Origin: Betaproteobacteria bacterium UBA2293
GTDB lineage: Bacteria > Pseudomonadota > Gammaproteobacteria > Burkholderiales > Rhodocyclaceae
Direction of reading: 5' to 3'
Assembly: GCA_002345845.1 (NCBI GenBank)
Contig: DDWF01000331.1
Span: forward strand, 6,121-25,133
Length of the DNA stretch: 19,013 bases
Part shown: one piece after another, positions 1 to 7,380 of the stretch
Layout of the letters: each line of letters opens with the position of its first letter
How positions within the stretch are numbered: position 1 is the first letter of the stretch
The notes under the pieces: generated by a model
Database searches by the model: none
The model's input: the letters and a program-made list of their open reading frames with translations, nothing else
What the model was told of the DNA's origin: nothing
Translations under genes and position numbers: made by a program

Positions 1-1531
1 GGACATGATCATTTTCGAAGGCAAGTCGCCAAAGCCGGTCTATCTCTATCTGGAGAACGACAAGGCCGAACTGCGCGATGCCGGCCACCTGTGGGGCAAG
101 ACCTGCTGGGAAACCGAGGAGACGATCAAGGCCAACCATCAGGATCCGTTGATCCGTGTTTCCTCGATCGGTGCCGCTGGCGAAAACGCCGTGCTCTTCG
201 CCTGCATCGTCAATGACCTGCACCGCGCCGCCGGGCGTTCCGGCGTCGGTGCCGTGATGGGCTCGAAGAACCTGAAGGCGGTGGCCATCCGTGGCACCCA
301 GGGGGTTTCCGGGATCAAGGATTTCCCCGCTTTCATGGCAGCGACCAATGCCGCCAAGAAGGTGCTCGCCGACAATGCGGTGACCGGTCAGGGCCTGCCC
401 AAGTACGGCACGCAGGTGCTGATGAACGTGATCAACGAAATGGGCGCTCTGCCGACGCGCAATCACCGTGACGTGCAGTTCGAGGACGCCGGCAAGATTT
501 CGGCTGAAGCGATGCACGAAAAGCGGCCCACCGACGGCAAGGCGCATCTGGTGACCAATGCGGCCTGCTTCGGCTGCACCATTGCCTGTGGGCGCATTTC
601 GAAAATCGACGAAACCCATTTCAGCGTCAAGAACAGCCCGAAATACTGGGGTGCCAACGGTGGCCTGGAATACGAAGCCGCTTGGGCGCTCGGCGCGGCC
701 AACGGCGTCGGCGATCTGGAAGCGCTGCAATACGCCAACCTGCTGTGCAACGAGCACGGCATGGATCCGATCTCCTTCGGGGCGACGGTCGGTGCGGCCA
801 TGGAACTCTACGATCTGGGCATCCTGAGCAAGGAGCAGATCGGCGTCGATGCCCAATTCGGCTCGGCCGAAGCCCTGTGCAAGCTGGTCGAGATGACCGC
901 CCACGGCGAAGGTTTCGGCAAGGAACTGGGTCAGGGCAGCGCCCGCATGTGTGCCAAGTACGGCCGCCCGGAGTTGTCGATGAGCGTCAAGGGGCAGGAA
1001 TTCCCGGCCTATGATTCCCGCGGCATCCAGGGTATCGGTCTGGCCTACGCCACCTCCAACCGCGGCGCCTGCCACCTGCGCGGCTATACCGTGGCTTCGG
1101 AAGTGCTCGGCATTCCGGTCAAGACCGACCCGCTGGCCACCGACGGCAAGCCAGAACTGGTCAAGGCCTTCCAGGATGCCACCGGCGTCTTCGACTCGGC
1201 CGGTATCTGCGTGTTCACCAGCTTCGCCTGGACGCTGGCAGATGTGCAGCCGCAACTGCAAGCCGCCTGTGAAGGCGACTGGTCGATGGAAAAGTTGAAC
1301 GAAGTCGGCGAGCGCATCTGGAACATGGAGCGGCAATACAATCTGGCCGCCGGCATGACCGCCAAGGACGACGACCTGCCGCCGCGCCTGAAGACCGAAC
1401 CGGCGAAGACCGGTCCGGCCAAGGGCCTGGTCAATGGCATCGACAAGATGAAGCCGGAGTACTACAAGGTGCGCGGCTGGGATGCTGCCGGCGTGCCGGA
1501 AAAGGCGACGCTGGAACGTCTCGGCCTGTAA
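1..1531 (+). CDS. aorB: Tungsten-containing aldehyde:acceptor oxidoreductase, large subunit (AorB type), 5' truncated
   Basis: The reading frame is open from the first bases, and the first visible ATG (position 5) is internal. Roughly 100 N-terminal residues lie outside the window, since AOR-family proteins have about 600 residues and about 510 are visible. The family oxidises aldehydes to carboxylic acids at a tungsten-bis-pterin site next to a 4Fe-4S cluster. Visible signatures are the pterin-binding stretch HRAAGRSGVGAVMGSKNLKA near nt 221-280, the cluster ligands C-x2-C-x3-C (CFGCTIAC, codons at 566, 575 and 587), the block YDSRGIQGIGLAYATSNRG near nt 1010-1066, and the DSAGIC motif near nt 1195-1210 carrying the likely fourth Cys ligand. 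The next genes encode a FAD/NAD(P) oxidoreductase and a MoaD-like protein, as in the NAD-reducing AOR of Aromatoleum; the symbol follows that system. A small ferredoxin-like subunit gene would be expected just upstream, outside the window. Confidence 0.93.
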   Translation, partial: DMIIFEGKSPKPVYLYLENDKAELRDAGHLWGKTCWETEETIKANHQDPLIRVSSIGAAGENAVLFACIVNDLHRAAGRSGVGAVMGSKNLKAVAIRGTQGVSGIKDFPAFMAATNAAKKVLADNAVTGQGLPKYGTQVLMNVINEMGALPTRNHRDVQFEDAGKISAEAMHEKRPTDGKAHLVTNAACFGCTIACGRISKIDETHFSVKNSPKYWGANGGLEYEAAWALGAANGVGDLEALQYANLLCNEHGMDPISFGATVGAAMELYDLGILSKEQIGVDAQFGSAEALCKLVEMTAHGEGFGKELGQGSARMCAKYGRPELSMSVKGQEFPAYDSRGIQGIGLAYATSNRGACHLRGYTVASEVLGIPVKTDPLATDGKPELVKAFQDATGVFDSAGICVFTSFAWTLADVQPQLQAACEGDWSMEKLNEVGERIWNMERQYNLAAGMTAKDDDLPPRLKTEPAKTGPAKGLVNGIDKMKPEYYKVRGWDAAGVPEKATLERLGL

Positions 1532-1553
1532 GGCCTGAGTCGAATAGCGGAAG

Positions 1554-1583
1554 CGGGGTCGCGCCAGTCGCCGCCCCGTTTTT
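1554..1583 (+). terminator. Intra-operon terminator-like hairpin between aorB and aorC
   Basis: A GC stem (CGGGG at 1554-1558 pairing with CCCCG at 1574-1578) encloses a GC-rich 15-nt loop. It is followed directly by TTTTTC and further pyrimidines. It lies in the 76-nt gap between the aorB stop codon and the next gene on the same strand. No obvious new promoter was seen between it and the aorC start, so it more likely causes partial termination or 3'-end protection than a full stop. Confidence 0.6.
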
Positions 1584-1607
1584 CTTTCCCTGTCGGAGCG
1601 GAAAATC

Positions 1608-2855
1608 ATGAAACACATCATTCTCGGTAACGGCCCGGCCGGTGTGGTCGCCGCCGAAACCCTGCGTCGGGCGGCGCCCAACGACGACATCCTGCTGGTC
1701 GGCAACGAGCCGGAACCGCCCTATTCACGCATGGCCATTCCCTACCTGCTCGAAGGCAACATCGACGAAGCGGGCACTTACCTGCGCAAGTCGGCTGACC
1801 ATTTCAATAGTCTGTGCATCCGCCAGAAGCAGGGGCGGGCGGTGGCGCTGAATGCCGACAAGCGCACGGTGCTGTTTGATGACGGCCATTTCGAGGACTA
1901 CGACAAGCTGCTGATCGCCACGGGTTCGCACCCGGTACGGCCACCGATTCCGGGCATCGACCTGGATCAGGTGCAGACATGCTGGACACTCGAGGATGCC
2001 CGGGCCATCGCCCGCCTGGCGAAACCCGGATCGCGGGTAGTGCAGTTGGGCGCCGGCTTCATCGGTTGCATCATCATGGAGGCCCTGGTCAAGCGCGGCG
2101 TGCAACTGAGCGTCGTCGAGATGGGCGACCGTATGGTGCCGCGCATGATGACGCCGGAAGCCGGCAGCATGATCAAGCGCTGGGTCGAGAAGCAGGGGGT
2201 TCGCGTCGTCACCCGTGCTGGTGTCGACCGTATCGAAGCGGGCGCGGGCTGTCCGTTGAGCGTCACCCTGAGCACCGGCGACCGGCTCGACTGCGACCTG
2301 CTCATCGTCGCCGCCGGTGTCGCGCCGAACGTCGCCTTTCTCGAAGGCACCTCGGTTCATGTCGCCAAGGGTGTGCTGGTCGATGACAGCATGCAGACCT
2401 CGGTGCCCGGCATCTACGCCGCCGGTGACGTCGCCGAGGCGCCCGACCTGTTCTCCGGCCGTCACCTGGTCGCCGCCATCCAGCCCAATGCTGCCGATCA
2501 GGCGCGTGTCGCGGCGCTCAATATGGCCGGCCAGGCAGCGCGCATGAAGGGCGTGCTGGCCATCAATGTGCTCGACTCGATGGGCATGATTTCCTCGTCC
2601 TTCGGCGAATGGCAGGGCGTGCCCGGCGGCGACGGGGTGGAGCGGGCGGACGAGGCGATGGGGCGTTACATCAGCCTGCAGTTTTCCGGCGATGTGCTGG
2701 TCGGGGCGACGGCGGTCGGCTTGACCGAGCATGTCGGCGCCCTGCGCGGCCTGATTCAGGGCAAGACCAGGCTCGGCCTGTGGAAAGACACGTTACTGGC
2801 GACGCCGACCCGCTTCGCCGAGGCCTATATCGCCTGCCAGCGGCCGAACAGCTGA
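1608..2855 (+). CDS. aorC: FAD/NAD(P)-dependent oxidoreductase, probable electron-transfer subunit of AOR (AorC type)
   Basis: This 415-residue protein has the two-dinucleotide-binding architecture of NADH/rubredoxin/nitrite reductase flavoproteins. An N-terminal FAD Rossmann motif (GNGPAG, residues 8-13) is followed by an NAD(P) motif (GAGFIG, residues 148-153) and the second FAD motif GIYAAGD (residues 268-274). In Aromatoleum-type AOR the third subunit is such a flavoprotein and passes electrons between the Fe-S chain and NAD. Its position behind the tungsten subunit supports that role here. The ATG follows a GGAGCGG Shine-Dalgarno-like stretch. The next gene starts 3 nt after its stop, so the two are surely cotranscribed. 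Alternative readings such as a generic NADH oxidase or ferredoxin reductase are less likely in this context. Confidence 0.85.
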   Translation: MKHIILGNGPAGVVAAETLRRAAPNDDILLVGNEPEPPYSRMAIPYLLEGNIDEAGTYLRKSADHFNSLCIRQKQGRAVALNADKRTVLFDDGHFEDYDKLLIATGSHPVRPPIPGIDLDQVQTCWTLEDARAIARLAKPGSRVVQLGAGFIGCIIMEALVKRGVQLSVVEMGDRMVPRMMTPEAGSMIKRWVEKQGVRVVTRAGVDRIEAGAGCPLSVTLSTGDRLDCDLLIVAAGVAPNVAFLEGTSVHVAKGVLVDDSMQTSVPGIYAAGDVAEAPDLFSGRHLVAAIQPNAADQARVAALNMAGQAARMKGVLAINVLDSMGMISSSFGEWQGVPGGDGVERADEAMGRYISLQFSGDVLVGATAVGLTEHVGALRGLIQGKTRLGLWKDTLLATPTRFAEAYIACQRPNS

Positions 2856-2858
2856 CGC

Positions 2859-3110
2859 ATGCGCGTTACCGTCAAACTCTACGCGACGCTGAGTGACTAT
2901 CTGCCATCCGGCAGCAAGAACAACCGGCTTGAACTGGTGGCGACGGCAGGCGCTTGCGTGCAGGAGGTTCTGCAGCAGTTTGCCTTGCCGGCGAAACTGA
3001 CCCATCTGGTCTTGGTGAACGGCGTTTTCATTCCGCCGGATGAGCGGCCGACCACTCCCTTGCAGGAGGGCGATGTGCTCGCCGTCTGGCCGCCGATCGC
3101 CGGTGGTTGA
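2859..3110 (+). CDS. MoaD/ThiS-family sulfur carrier protein of the AOR operon
   Basis: This 83-residue protein has the ubiquitin-like beta-grasp pattern of MoaD/ThiS. It starts RVTVKLYATLSDYLP, has the central VLVNGVFIPPDE segment, and ends in WPPIAGG. The C-terminal Gly-Gly is adenylated and thiocarboxylated in this family so that sulfur can be inserted into the molybdopterin dithiolene. It starts 3 nt after the aorC stop. MoaD-like genes are common in AOR operons, where a pathway-specific copy is thought to serve the tungsten-pterin cofactor. Whether it works in cofactor synthesis or as an AOR-specific chaperone cannot be read from the sequence. Confidence 0.88.
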   Translation: MRVTVKLYATLSDYLPSGSKNNRLELVATAGACVQEVLQQFALPAKLTHLVLVNGVFIPPDERPTTPLQEGDVLAVWPPIAGG

Positions 3111-3147
3111 GCGGCCCTATCCGTGGAGCGGTGAGCGTCGGCGGGAG

Positions 3148-3408
3148 ATGAGCAGCACGCCGGCGGAATTTCGCCGGGCGCTGGTCCAGGCCTTCGGCAT
3201 GGCGGTTGGCGACGAGGGAAACGGACTGCTGCTGGTGGTCGATGATGTCCGCCTGCATTTCGCCCTGCACAGCCTGCCGGCGAGGCAGATCGGTGCCCTG
3301 AAACTGGCGCGCTTGCAGGTCGACATCAGCGTGCAGGCGGGCACGCCGACTGCCGCCGAGCAACTGCTGGCGCGGGTCGACCGGGCGACCCAGCGTGGCG
3401 GTGGTTAG
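3148..3408 (+). CDS. Small protein of unknown function at the end of the AOR operon
   Basis: I do not recognise this 86-residue protein. It begins MSSTPAEFRRALVQAFGM and contains a hydrophobic beta-like stretch (LLLVVDDVRLHFALH), then RQIGALKLARLQVDISV and a C-terminal helix ending GGG. There is no signal peptide, membrane helix or Cys cluster. The frame is open further upstream: a GTG at 3103 overlaps the stop of the MoaD-like gene and would give 101 residues. The ATG at 3148 has a GGGAG directly against it, an unusually short spacing, so the start is uncertain. As last gene of the AOR operon it may be an assembly or cofactor-delivery factor, which is inference from position. Its stop overlaps the convergent gene by 4 nt. 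Confidence 0.65.
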   Translation: MSSTPAEFRRALVQAFGMAVGDEGNGLLLVVDDVRLHFALHSLPARQIGALKLARLQVDISVQAGTPTAAEQLLARVDRATQRGGG

Positions 3409-3587
3409 TGCTCGATACGGCAGATTTCGACGGCGCTGGCCGGAATCTGCCAGTCAGCCGCCAGCTGCTTGCGCGCCAGGTCTTCGACGGCCTGGCCTTC
3501 GCTGGTGATGAAACGGCGGGCGCCGGCAAAATCCTGCGGTAGACCGGCGCGATCCTGCGTGATGCGGTAGTGAACTTTGACGTTCAT
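3405..3587 (-). CDS. 60-residue hypothetical protein
   Basis: This unrecognised small soluble protein begins MNVKVHYRITQDRAGLPQDF and ends IPASAVEICRIEH. It has no membrane helix or signal peptide, and one Cys near the C-terminus. It is preceded by AAGG about 8 nt before the ATG and by a plausible sigma-70 promoter at 3628-3655. The frame stays open upstream into mobA, but the short start fits the promoter and ribosome site. Its TAA stop interlocks with the TAG of the converging AOR-operon gene (shared bases 3405-3408). The alternation of basic N-terminal strand and charged helix looks like a compact alpha/beta fold, but no family can be named. Confidence 0.7.
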   Translation of the reverse strand: MNVKVHYRITQDRAGLPQDFAGARRFITSEGQAVEDLARKQLAADWQIPASAVEICRIEH

Positions 3588-3627
3588 TGCTGTTAACCTT
3601 TTATGTGTTTTTGGATGCTGCGCGCGA

Positions 3628-3655
3628 ATTCTAGCTGCGCCATGTTGCGCCGCAA
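3628..3655 (-). promoter_or_regulatory. Candidate sigma-70 promoter for the 60-residue protein
   Basis: On the minus strand, TTGCGG (3655-3650) is separated by 16 bp from TAGAAT (3633-3628). Each box differs from the consensus at two positions or fewer. It lies about 40 nt upstream of the start codon at 3587 and downstream of the mobA stop. Confidence 0.5.
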
Positions 3656-3718
3656 TAAGGGTTTTCCACAGGTTGGGGATGTCCTTTTCCGGACGGTGAC
3701 GGCAGCGCGTCGGCGGGC

Positions 3719-4306
3719 TCAGCGGCCCTGTTCGAAGTGGGCGAGTTCGTCGCGGGTGTTGATGTTCTCGAACGCCGCGGCCTGGTCGTCGAAGGTCACT
3801 TCGATGGCGTGCAGGCTGGCGCACCACTGGCCGAAACGCCGGTTGCCGGCGTTAAGGAAGGCTTCCAGATGCGGCAGCAACTGGCGGCGGCAGAGGCAGA
3901 AAACCGGGTGCACCTGATCGCCGGTGCGGGCGATGGCGATGTCGCCGTCCGTTGCGCCGAGCGCCGCATGCAGGCGGCTGACCAGATCCTCCGGCAGGAA
4001 AGGCGAGTCGCAGGGGGCGGTTGCTACCAGCGGCTGGCTGGCGGCGGCTAGTGCTGCGTGCAGGCCAGCCAGCGGGCCGGCGAAACCGGGAATGCGATCA
4101 GCGACGATGCGCGGGGCGAAGGCGGCGTACTGGTCGGCATTCTGGTTGGCGTTGATCAGCAGTTCATCGACCTGTGGCGCCAGGCGTTCAGCCACATGGG
4201 CGACCAGCGGCCGGCCGTTGAGCAATTGCAGGCCCTTGTCCACGCCACCCATGCGCCGGCCGAGACCGCCGGCCAGGATGACGCCGCTGATGCCTCGTTG
4301 GCTCAT
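3719..4306 (-). CDS. mobA: Molybdenum cofactor guanylyltransferase MobA
   Basis: MobA transfers GMP from GTP to Mo- or W-molybdopterin and makes the bis-MGD cofactor used by formate dehydrogenases. The 195-residue protein starts MSQRGISGVILAGG. The nucleotide-binding motif LAGGLGRRMGGVDKG is at residues 11-25, and the GPLAGLHAAL and ATAPCDSPFLP blocks typical of MobA follow; the Asp of the latter is the expected Mg ligand. The ATG at 4306 overlaps the upstream stop by one base (TGATG), which decides the start over an in-frame ATG 21 nt upstream and indicates translational coupling. The fdnG product downstream in this locus is an expected client. AOR-family enzymes usually carry a non-nucleotide pterin, so MobA probably does not serve aorB. 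Confidence 0.93.
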   Translation of the reverse strand: MSQRGISGVILAGGLGRRMGGVDKGLQLLNGRPLVAHVAERLAPQVDELLINANQNADQYAAFAPRIVADRIPGFAGPLAGLHAALAAASQPLVATAPCDSPFLPEDLVSRLHAALGATDGDIAIARTGDQVHPVFCLCRRQLLPHLEAFLNAGNRRFGQWCASLHAIEVTFDDQAAAFENINTRDELAHFEQGR

Positions 4307-4680
4307 CAATAGACCAGCGTCTGCCATGCCGGATCCAGGCTGCGGGCGATGAAGGCGGTAGCCCCGGCAAAATGGGCGGCGGGCAGCAAGCGCTCGTCCG
4401 CGGCCACCCAGGCGGCGTGCGCCATGCTGCAGGCGTAGAGGCGGACCCCGGCGGCATCGACTTCGCGCAGGAAATCAGCCAGTGATTTTTCCTGCGTCGC
4501 CGTGGCGTGGCTGGCCTCGGCGACGCCGGCGACCAGCCAGCGGACCGCCGGACCGGCAAAGTGGATTTCCACCTCGGCATCCAGCGCCCGCGCCGCCAGG
4601 GCATGCACCAACGGCGTCACGCAGAGCTCCGGGCGATCGGGCGTCGCCGCCCAGATCAGGATCGCCAGCCGCTCAGCCAA
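4306..4680 (-). CDS. DsrE/DsrF-like family protein
   Basis: This 124-residue protein begins MAERLAILIWAATPDRPELC. It shows the DsrE-like alpha/beta pattern: a hydrophobic first strand, a TPLVHALAARALDAEVEIHFAG middle segment, and RLYACSMAHAAW carrying a Cys at residue 84 at the position where DsrE/TusD proteins carry their sulfur-accepting Cys. These proteins transfer or bind sulfane sulfur, and some family members are tied to selenium metabolism (the C-terminal half of YedF). It overlaps the GcvH-like gene by 8 nt upstream and mobA by 1 nt downstream, so the three are one translational unit. A sulfur-relay role towards lipoyl or molybdopterin chemistry is inference. Confidence 0.75.
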   Translation of the reverse strand: MAERLAILIWAATPDRPELCVTPLVHALAARALDAEVEIHFAGPAVRWLVAGVAEASHATATQEKSLADFLREVDAAGVRLYACSMAHAAWVAADERLLPAAHFAGATAFIARSLDPAWQTLVY

Positions 4681-5107
4681 AGTCGGCCTCCGGCTCGATC
4701 TTCAATATGTGCCGGCGGTAAGCCGCGGCATCGACCAGCGTCGGCCTTTCTTCCGCCCAGCGGCTGGGGCGGGCACGGGCCATCCAGCCGCCGCCGTAAG
4801 GATCGGTATTGACCCGCTGCGGCTGTTCCTCGGTCTCGTCATTGCCGGCGAGAAGCACAAAGGAAATCGGCGCATGCACCGCCAGCACCGTCTTGCGGCA
4901 CTCCACCGTGCCCATGCCGCGGCCAATGTCCACCTCGGCCCCCTTGGGCTTGCTGGTAAAGGCGATGATCTCGCCGGCCAGGAAGATACCGAAGGCGGTG
5001 GCACCGATCAGCACTTCGCCGTCGCCAGTCTCCTGCACCCACATGTCGTAACGCGGGCAGTACAGGCGGTCGTCGGGGATGGCGCCGGAGAAGGGGGTGT
5101 GGGGCAT
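4673..5107 (-). CDS. GcvH-like lipoyl-domain protein (orphan H protein)
   Basis: This 144-residue protein resembles glycine cleavage H protein. GRGMGTVECRKTVLAVHAP (residues 62-80) aligns with the H-protein lipoylation segment and places Lys72 at the modified lysine; VNTDPYGGGWM (residues 99-109) matches the conserved INxDPYGxGWM end. It differs from a standard H protein: ECRK replaces ESVK, with a Cys two residues before the lysine, and the usual SGEVVEVN turn is replaced. No gcvT, gcvP or lipoate ligase gene is nearby. Its partner is the overlapping DsrE-like gene. GcvH-like lipoate-binding proteins act as sulfur carriers in the sHdr sulfur-oxidation pathway, so a related carrier role is possible. 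No clear ribosome site precedes the ATG at 5107; a shorter start at 5044 is the alternative. Confidence 0.8.
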   Translation of the reverse strand: MPHTPFSGAIPDDRLYCPRYDMWVQETGDGEVLIGATAFGIFLAGEIIAFTSKPKGAEVDIGRGMGTVECRKTVLAVHAPISFVLLAGNDETEEQPQRVNTDPYGGGWMARARPSRWAEERPTLVDAAAYRRHILKIEPEADFG

Positions 5108-5226
5108 GATGGTAAGCGTTGGAATTCAGCGGGAAATCGCCTTGTGCCGCGAAACCGAGCCGCAGACAGTGCTCTTGCCCGGCAAGGCGAAGGTGACAAA
5201 GGTACGGACGGGCAGACGACTAAATC

Positions 5227-5322
5227 TGGCGGAAGAGAGCAGGAGTCGAACCTACCCAAACCTGTCTGACAGGTCCTGCCGGTTTTGAAGACCGGCCGCC
5301 CCACCGGGGAACGATCTCTTCC
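5227..5322 (-). tRNA. selC: tRNA-Sec (anticodon UCA), CCA encoded
   Basis: Read on the minus strand this is a 96-nt selenocysteine tRNA. The 8-bp acceptor stem is GGAAGAGA (5322-5315) with TCTCTTCC (5238-5231), and the 3' end GCCA is encoded (5230-5227). The anticodon arm is CCGGT-CTTCAAA-ACCGG with UCA at 5288-5286. The long extra arm is a hairpin of ACCTGT with ACAGGT, and the T-arm is GTAGG-TTCGACT-CCTGC. The 8+5 bp acceptor/T stack and large variable arm are hallmarks of bacterial tRNA-Sec. It begins only 5 nt after the selB stop codon, so it is probably processed from the sel transcript. No selC-specific promoter is visible. Confidence 0.98.
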
Positions 5323-5327
5323 GTTGT

Positions 5328-7205
5328 TCATGATCCGAATTGCTCCGGTGTACCCCGCAACACATGGGTGTCGCGGACCCGGCGAGTGTAGCCGATGCGG
5401 TCGAAGAATTCGAGGATGTGGATGGCCACCTTGCGGCCGCCGCCGATGACGTCGCGCAGCGGCGCGGCGCGGGCACAGCCGTCGCGTTCATTGAGTTCGG
5501 CAACGCGGCGGGCCAGTTCGGCTACGGCTTCGGCGGTGAAGTAATGATCCTGTGCCACCGGCCACGCCAGGCCGTGGCGGGCAATGCGCTTGAACAGGGT
5601 GCGCACGCTGTCTTCGCCGATGCCGGTTGCCTTGGCCACATCGCGCACGCGCGGCGGGTTGTAGGGCTCGGCGGCGAGCAGCGGCTGCAGCGTCAGCCAT
5701 AGGTCGCGGTCAGCGGCGGCCAGCTCGACGCGGTGGCCGGGCAGGTGCAGCCAGGCATTGCTCTGGGCTACCTCGCCGGCGGCCAGCAGCTCGGCGAGCA
5801 GCGCGTCGAAGGCCGGGCGGGCCAGCGTCGGCAGCGTCAGCCGGCGCAGGCGGTCGCGTTCGACGCCGGTGAGATCCGGCGCCCGCTCGTGTTCATTGGC
5901 CAGCGCCGCGAGCAAGCGCTCACCCAGCGCTTGCCAGCCAGCTGGTGCGAAAGCGGTGTCGCCGACGACGCGCAGCGCCAGCCGTGCGCACAGCGCGCTC
6001 ATCACCGCCGCATCAAGGTTGCGGTTGAGCGCATACGCCGCCAGGTCGACGCCGGCCGGTTGCTGTTGCGCGGCCAGCGCCAGGGCGACGGCCGGGTCCG
6101 GATCGGCCAGCGCCGCCAGCATGGCCAGGCGTTCAGGGCTGGACTTGCGCCGCGTCGGCGGTGCGATGTCGAGCACCGTGCCACCGGCGATGGTGTGGCG
6201 GGCGCTGGCGTCGCGCAGAATGAAACGGTCACCGGCGAGGGCGCCGATGTCGCGGTCGACCTGAATTTGCGCCCAGTTTTCGCCGCCCGGCGGGATTTCC
6301 TCGGCGCCAAGCAGCGCCACCCGCGCCGGCACGTCGATGGCGCCGAGGTGTAAATGCACCTGCGTCCAGTGCTTCAGCGCCGGCTGGCCGGAGAGCACGC
6401 GCAGCTGCGCGTCGAAACGACGCAGCGGCTGGTGCAACGCCGGTGCGATAACCCACATGCCGCGTTCGACCTCGGCCTTTTCGATACCGGCCAGTGCCAG
6501 CGCGATGCGCTGCCCGGCGTGGCCGACCTCGGCCGGCGCATCCTGAGCGCGCAGGCTGCGCACGCGCACCGGCTTGCCGGTCGGCGACAGCAGCAGTTGA
6601 TCGCCGATGCGGACGCTGCCGGCAAACGCCGTGCCGGTGACGACAGTGCCGGCGCCCGACAGCGTAAAACAGCGATCGACAGCCAGCCGGAAAGCACCGA
6701 TGGCCTCACGTTCGCCAATGGCGGCGGCGGCATTTTCCAGATGCGTGCGCAATTCGCCAATGCCCTCGCCGCTGACTGCGGCGACCGGAAACACCGGCGC
6801 ACCGGCGAGCGCGGTATCGGCGAGCAAGGCTTCGATTTCGCTTTTTGCCGCTTCGAGGCGGTCGACCGTTACCGTATCGATCTTGGTCAGCACCACCGCG
6901 CCGCGGCGGATGCCGAGCAGTTCGACGATCTCCAGATGCTCGCGGGTTTGCGGCATCGGCCCGTCGTCGGCGGCGATCACCAGCAGCGCGAAGTCGATGC
7001 CGGTGGCGCCGGCGAGCATGTTGTGCACCAGCTTCTCGTGCCCCGGCACGTCGATGAAACCCAGTGTCGGTGTGTAGGCGTAGCCGAGATCGACGGTGAT
7101 GCCGCGCGCCTTCTCTTCCTTCAGGCGGTCGCAGTCGACGCCGGTCAGCGCCTTGACCAACGTTGTCTTGCCGTGGTCGATGTGGCCGGCAGTGCCGATG
7201 ATCAT
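5328..7205 (-). CDS. selB: Selenocysteine-specific elongation factor SelB
   Basis: SelB carries Sec-tRNA-Sec with GTP to ribosomes paused at UGA codons followed by a SECIS hairpin. The 625-residue protein starts [16 protein letters not shown]. The G1 motif GHIDHGKT is at residues 7-14, G3 DVPGH at residues 52-56 and G4 TKID at residues 107-110. EF-Tu-like domains II and III follow, then a C-terminal region with winged-helix features (for example [32 protein letters not shown]) that binds the SECIS RNA. The length is close to the E. coli protein. A strong AAGGAGG lies 7 nt before the ATG, which overlaps the stop of a small upstream ORF (ATGA). The tRNA-Sec gene follows after 5 nt. Confidence 0.97.
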   Translation of the reverse strand: MIIGTAGHIDHGKTTLVKALTGVDCDRLKEEKARGITVDLGYAYTPTLGFIDVPGHEKLVHNMLAGATGIDFALLVIAADDGPMPQTREHLEIVELLGIRRGAVVLTKIDTVTVDRLEAAKSEIEALLADTALAGAPVFPVAAVSGEGIGELRTHLENAAAAIGEREAIGAFRLAVDRCFTLSGAGTVVTGTAFAGSVRIGDQLLLSPTGKPVRVRSLRAQDAPAEVGHAGQRIALALAGIEKAEVERGMWVIAPALHQPLRRFDAQLRVLSGQPALKHWTQVHLHLGAIDVPARVALLGAEEIPPGGENWAQIQVDRDIGALAGDRFILRDASARHTIAGGTVLDIAPPTRRKSSPERLAMLAALADPDPAVALALAAQQQPAGVDLAAYALNRNLDAAVMSALCARLALRVVGDTAFAPAGWQALGERLLAALANEHERAPDLTGVERDRLRRLTLPTLARPAFDALLAELLAAGEVAQSNAWLHLPGHRVELAAADRDLWLTLQPLLAAEPYNPPRVRDVAKATGIGEDSVRTLFKRIARHGLAWPVAQDHYFTAEAVAELARRVAELNERDGCARAAPLRDVIGGGRKVAIHILEFFDRIGYTRRVRDTHVLRGTPEQFGS

Positions 7206-7369
7206 GAAAAGCCTCCTTGTCTCACGGACGCAATGTTCGGCGCCGGGATGCAGGTGGCGGGGAACGTCGCCTTGGTGTGCACGGCAGCCTTGCGCTCAAG
7301 CGGCACGACATCGAGCGTCGGCTCGAGCGGCTTCAGGTGCTTGGTCGCCGAAACGCCACGCCAGGTCAT
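7202..7369 (-). CDS. Candidate small protein between selA and selB
   Basis: This is a possible 55-residue product beginning [20 protein letters not shown]; no family is recognised. The frame can be opened further by a TTG at 7384 that overlaps the selA TGA as TTGA, giving 60 residues. At the other end its TGA overlaps the selB ATG as ATGA. Third codon positions are strongly G/C through most of the frame, as in the neighbouring genes, until the last few codons, which hold the selB ribosome site. These points favour a real coupled gene. Against it are the lack of a clear ribosome site and the absence of a known gene at this place in classical sel operons. It could also be a translated spacer that keeps ribosomes moving from selA to selB. 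Confidence 0.45.
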   Translation of the reverse strand: MTWRGVSATKHLKPLEPTLDVVPLERKAAVHTKATFPATCIPAPNIASVRQGGFS

Positions 7370-7380
7370 TTCCGGGACAA

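Noticed and set aside
1725..2732. 335-residue minus-strand ORF opposite aorC
   Set aside because: It is an antisense shadow caused by GC-rich codon bias; it has His/Asp-rich, low-similarity content and no ribosome site, while the plus-strand frame has clear FAD and NAD motifs.
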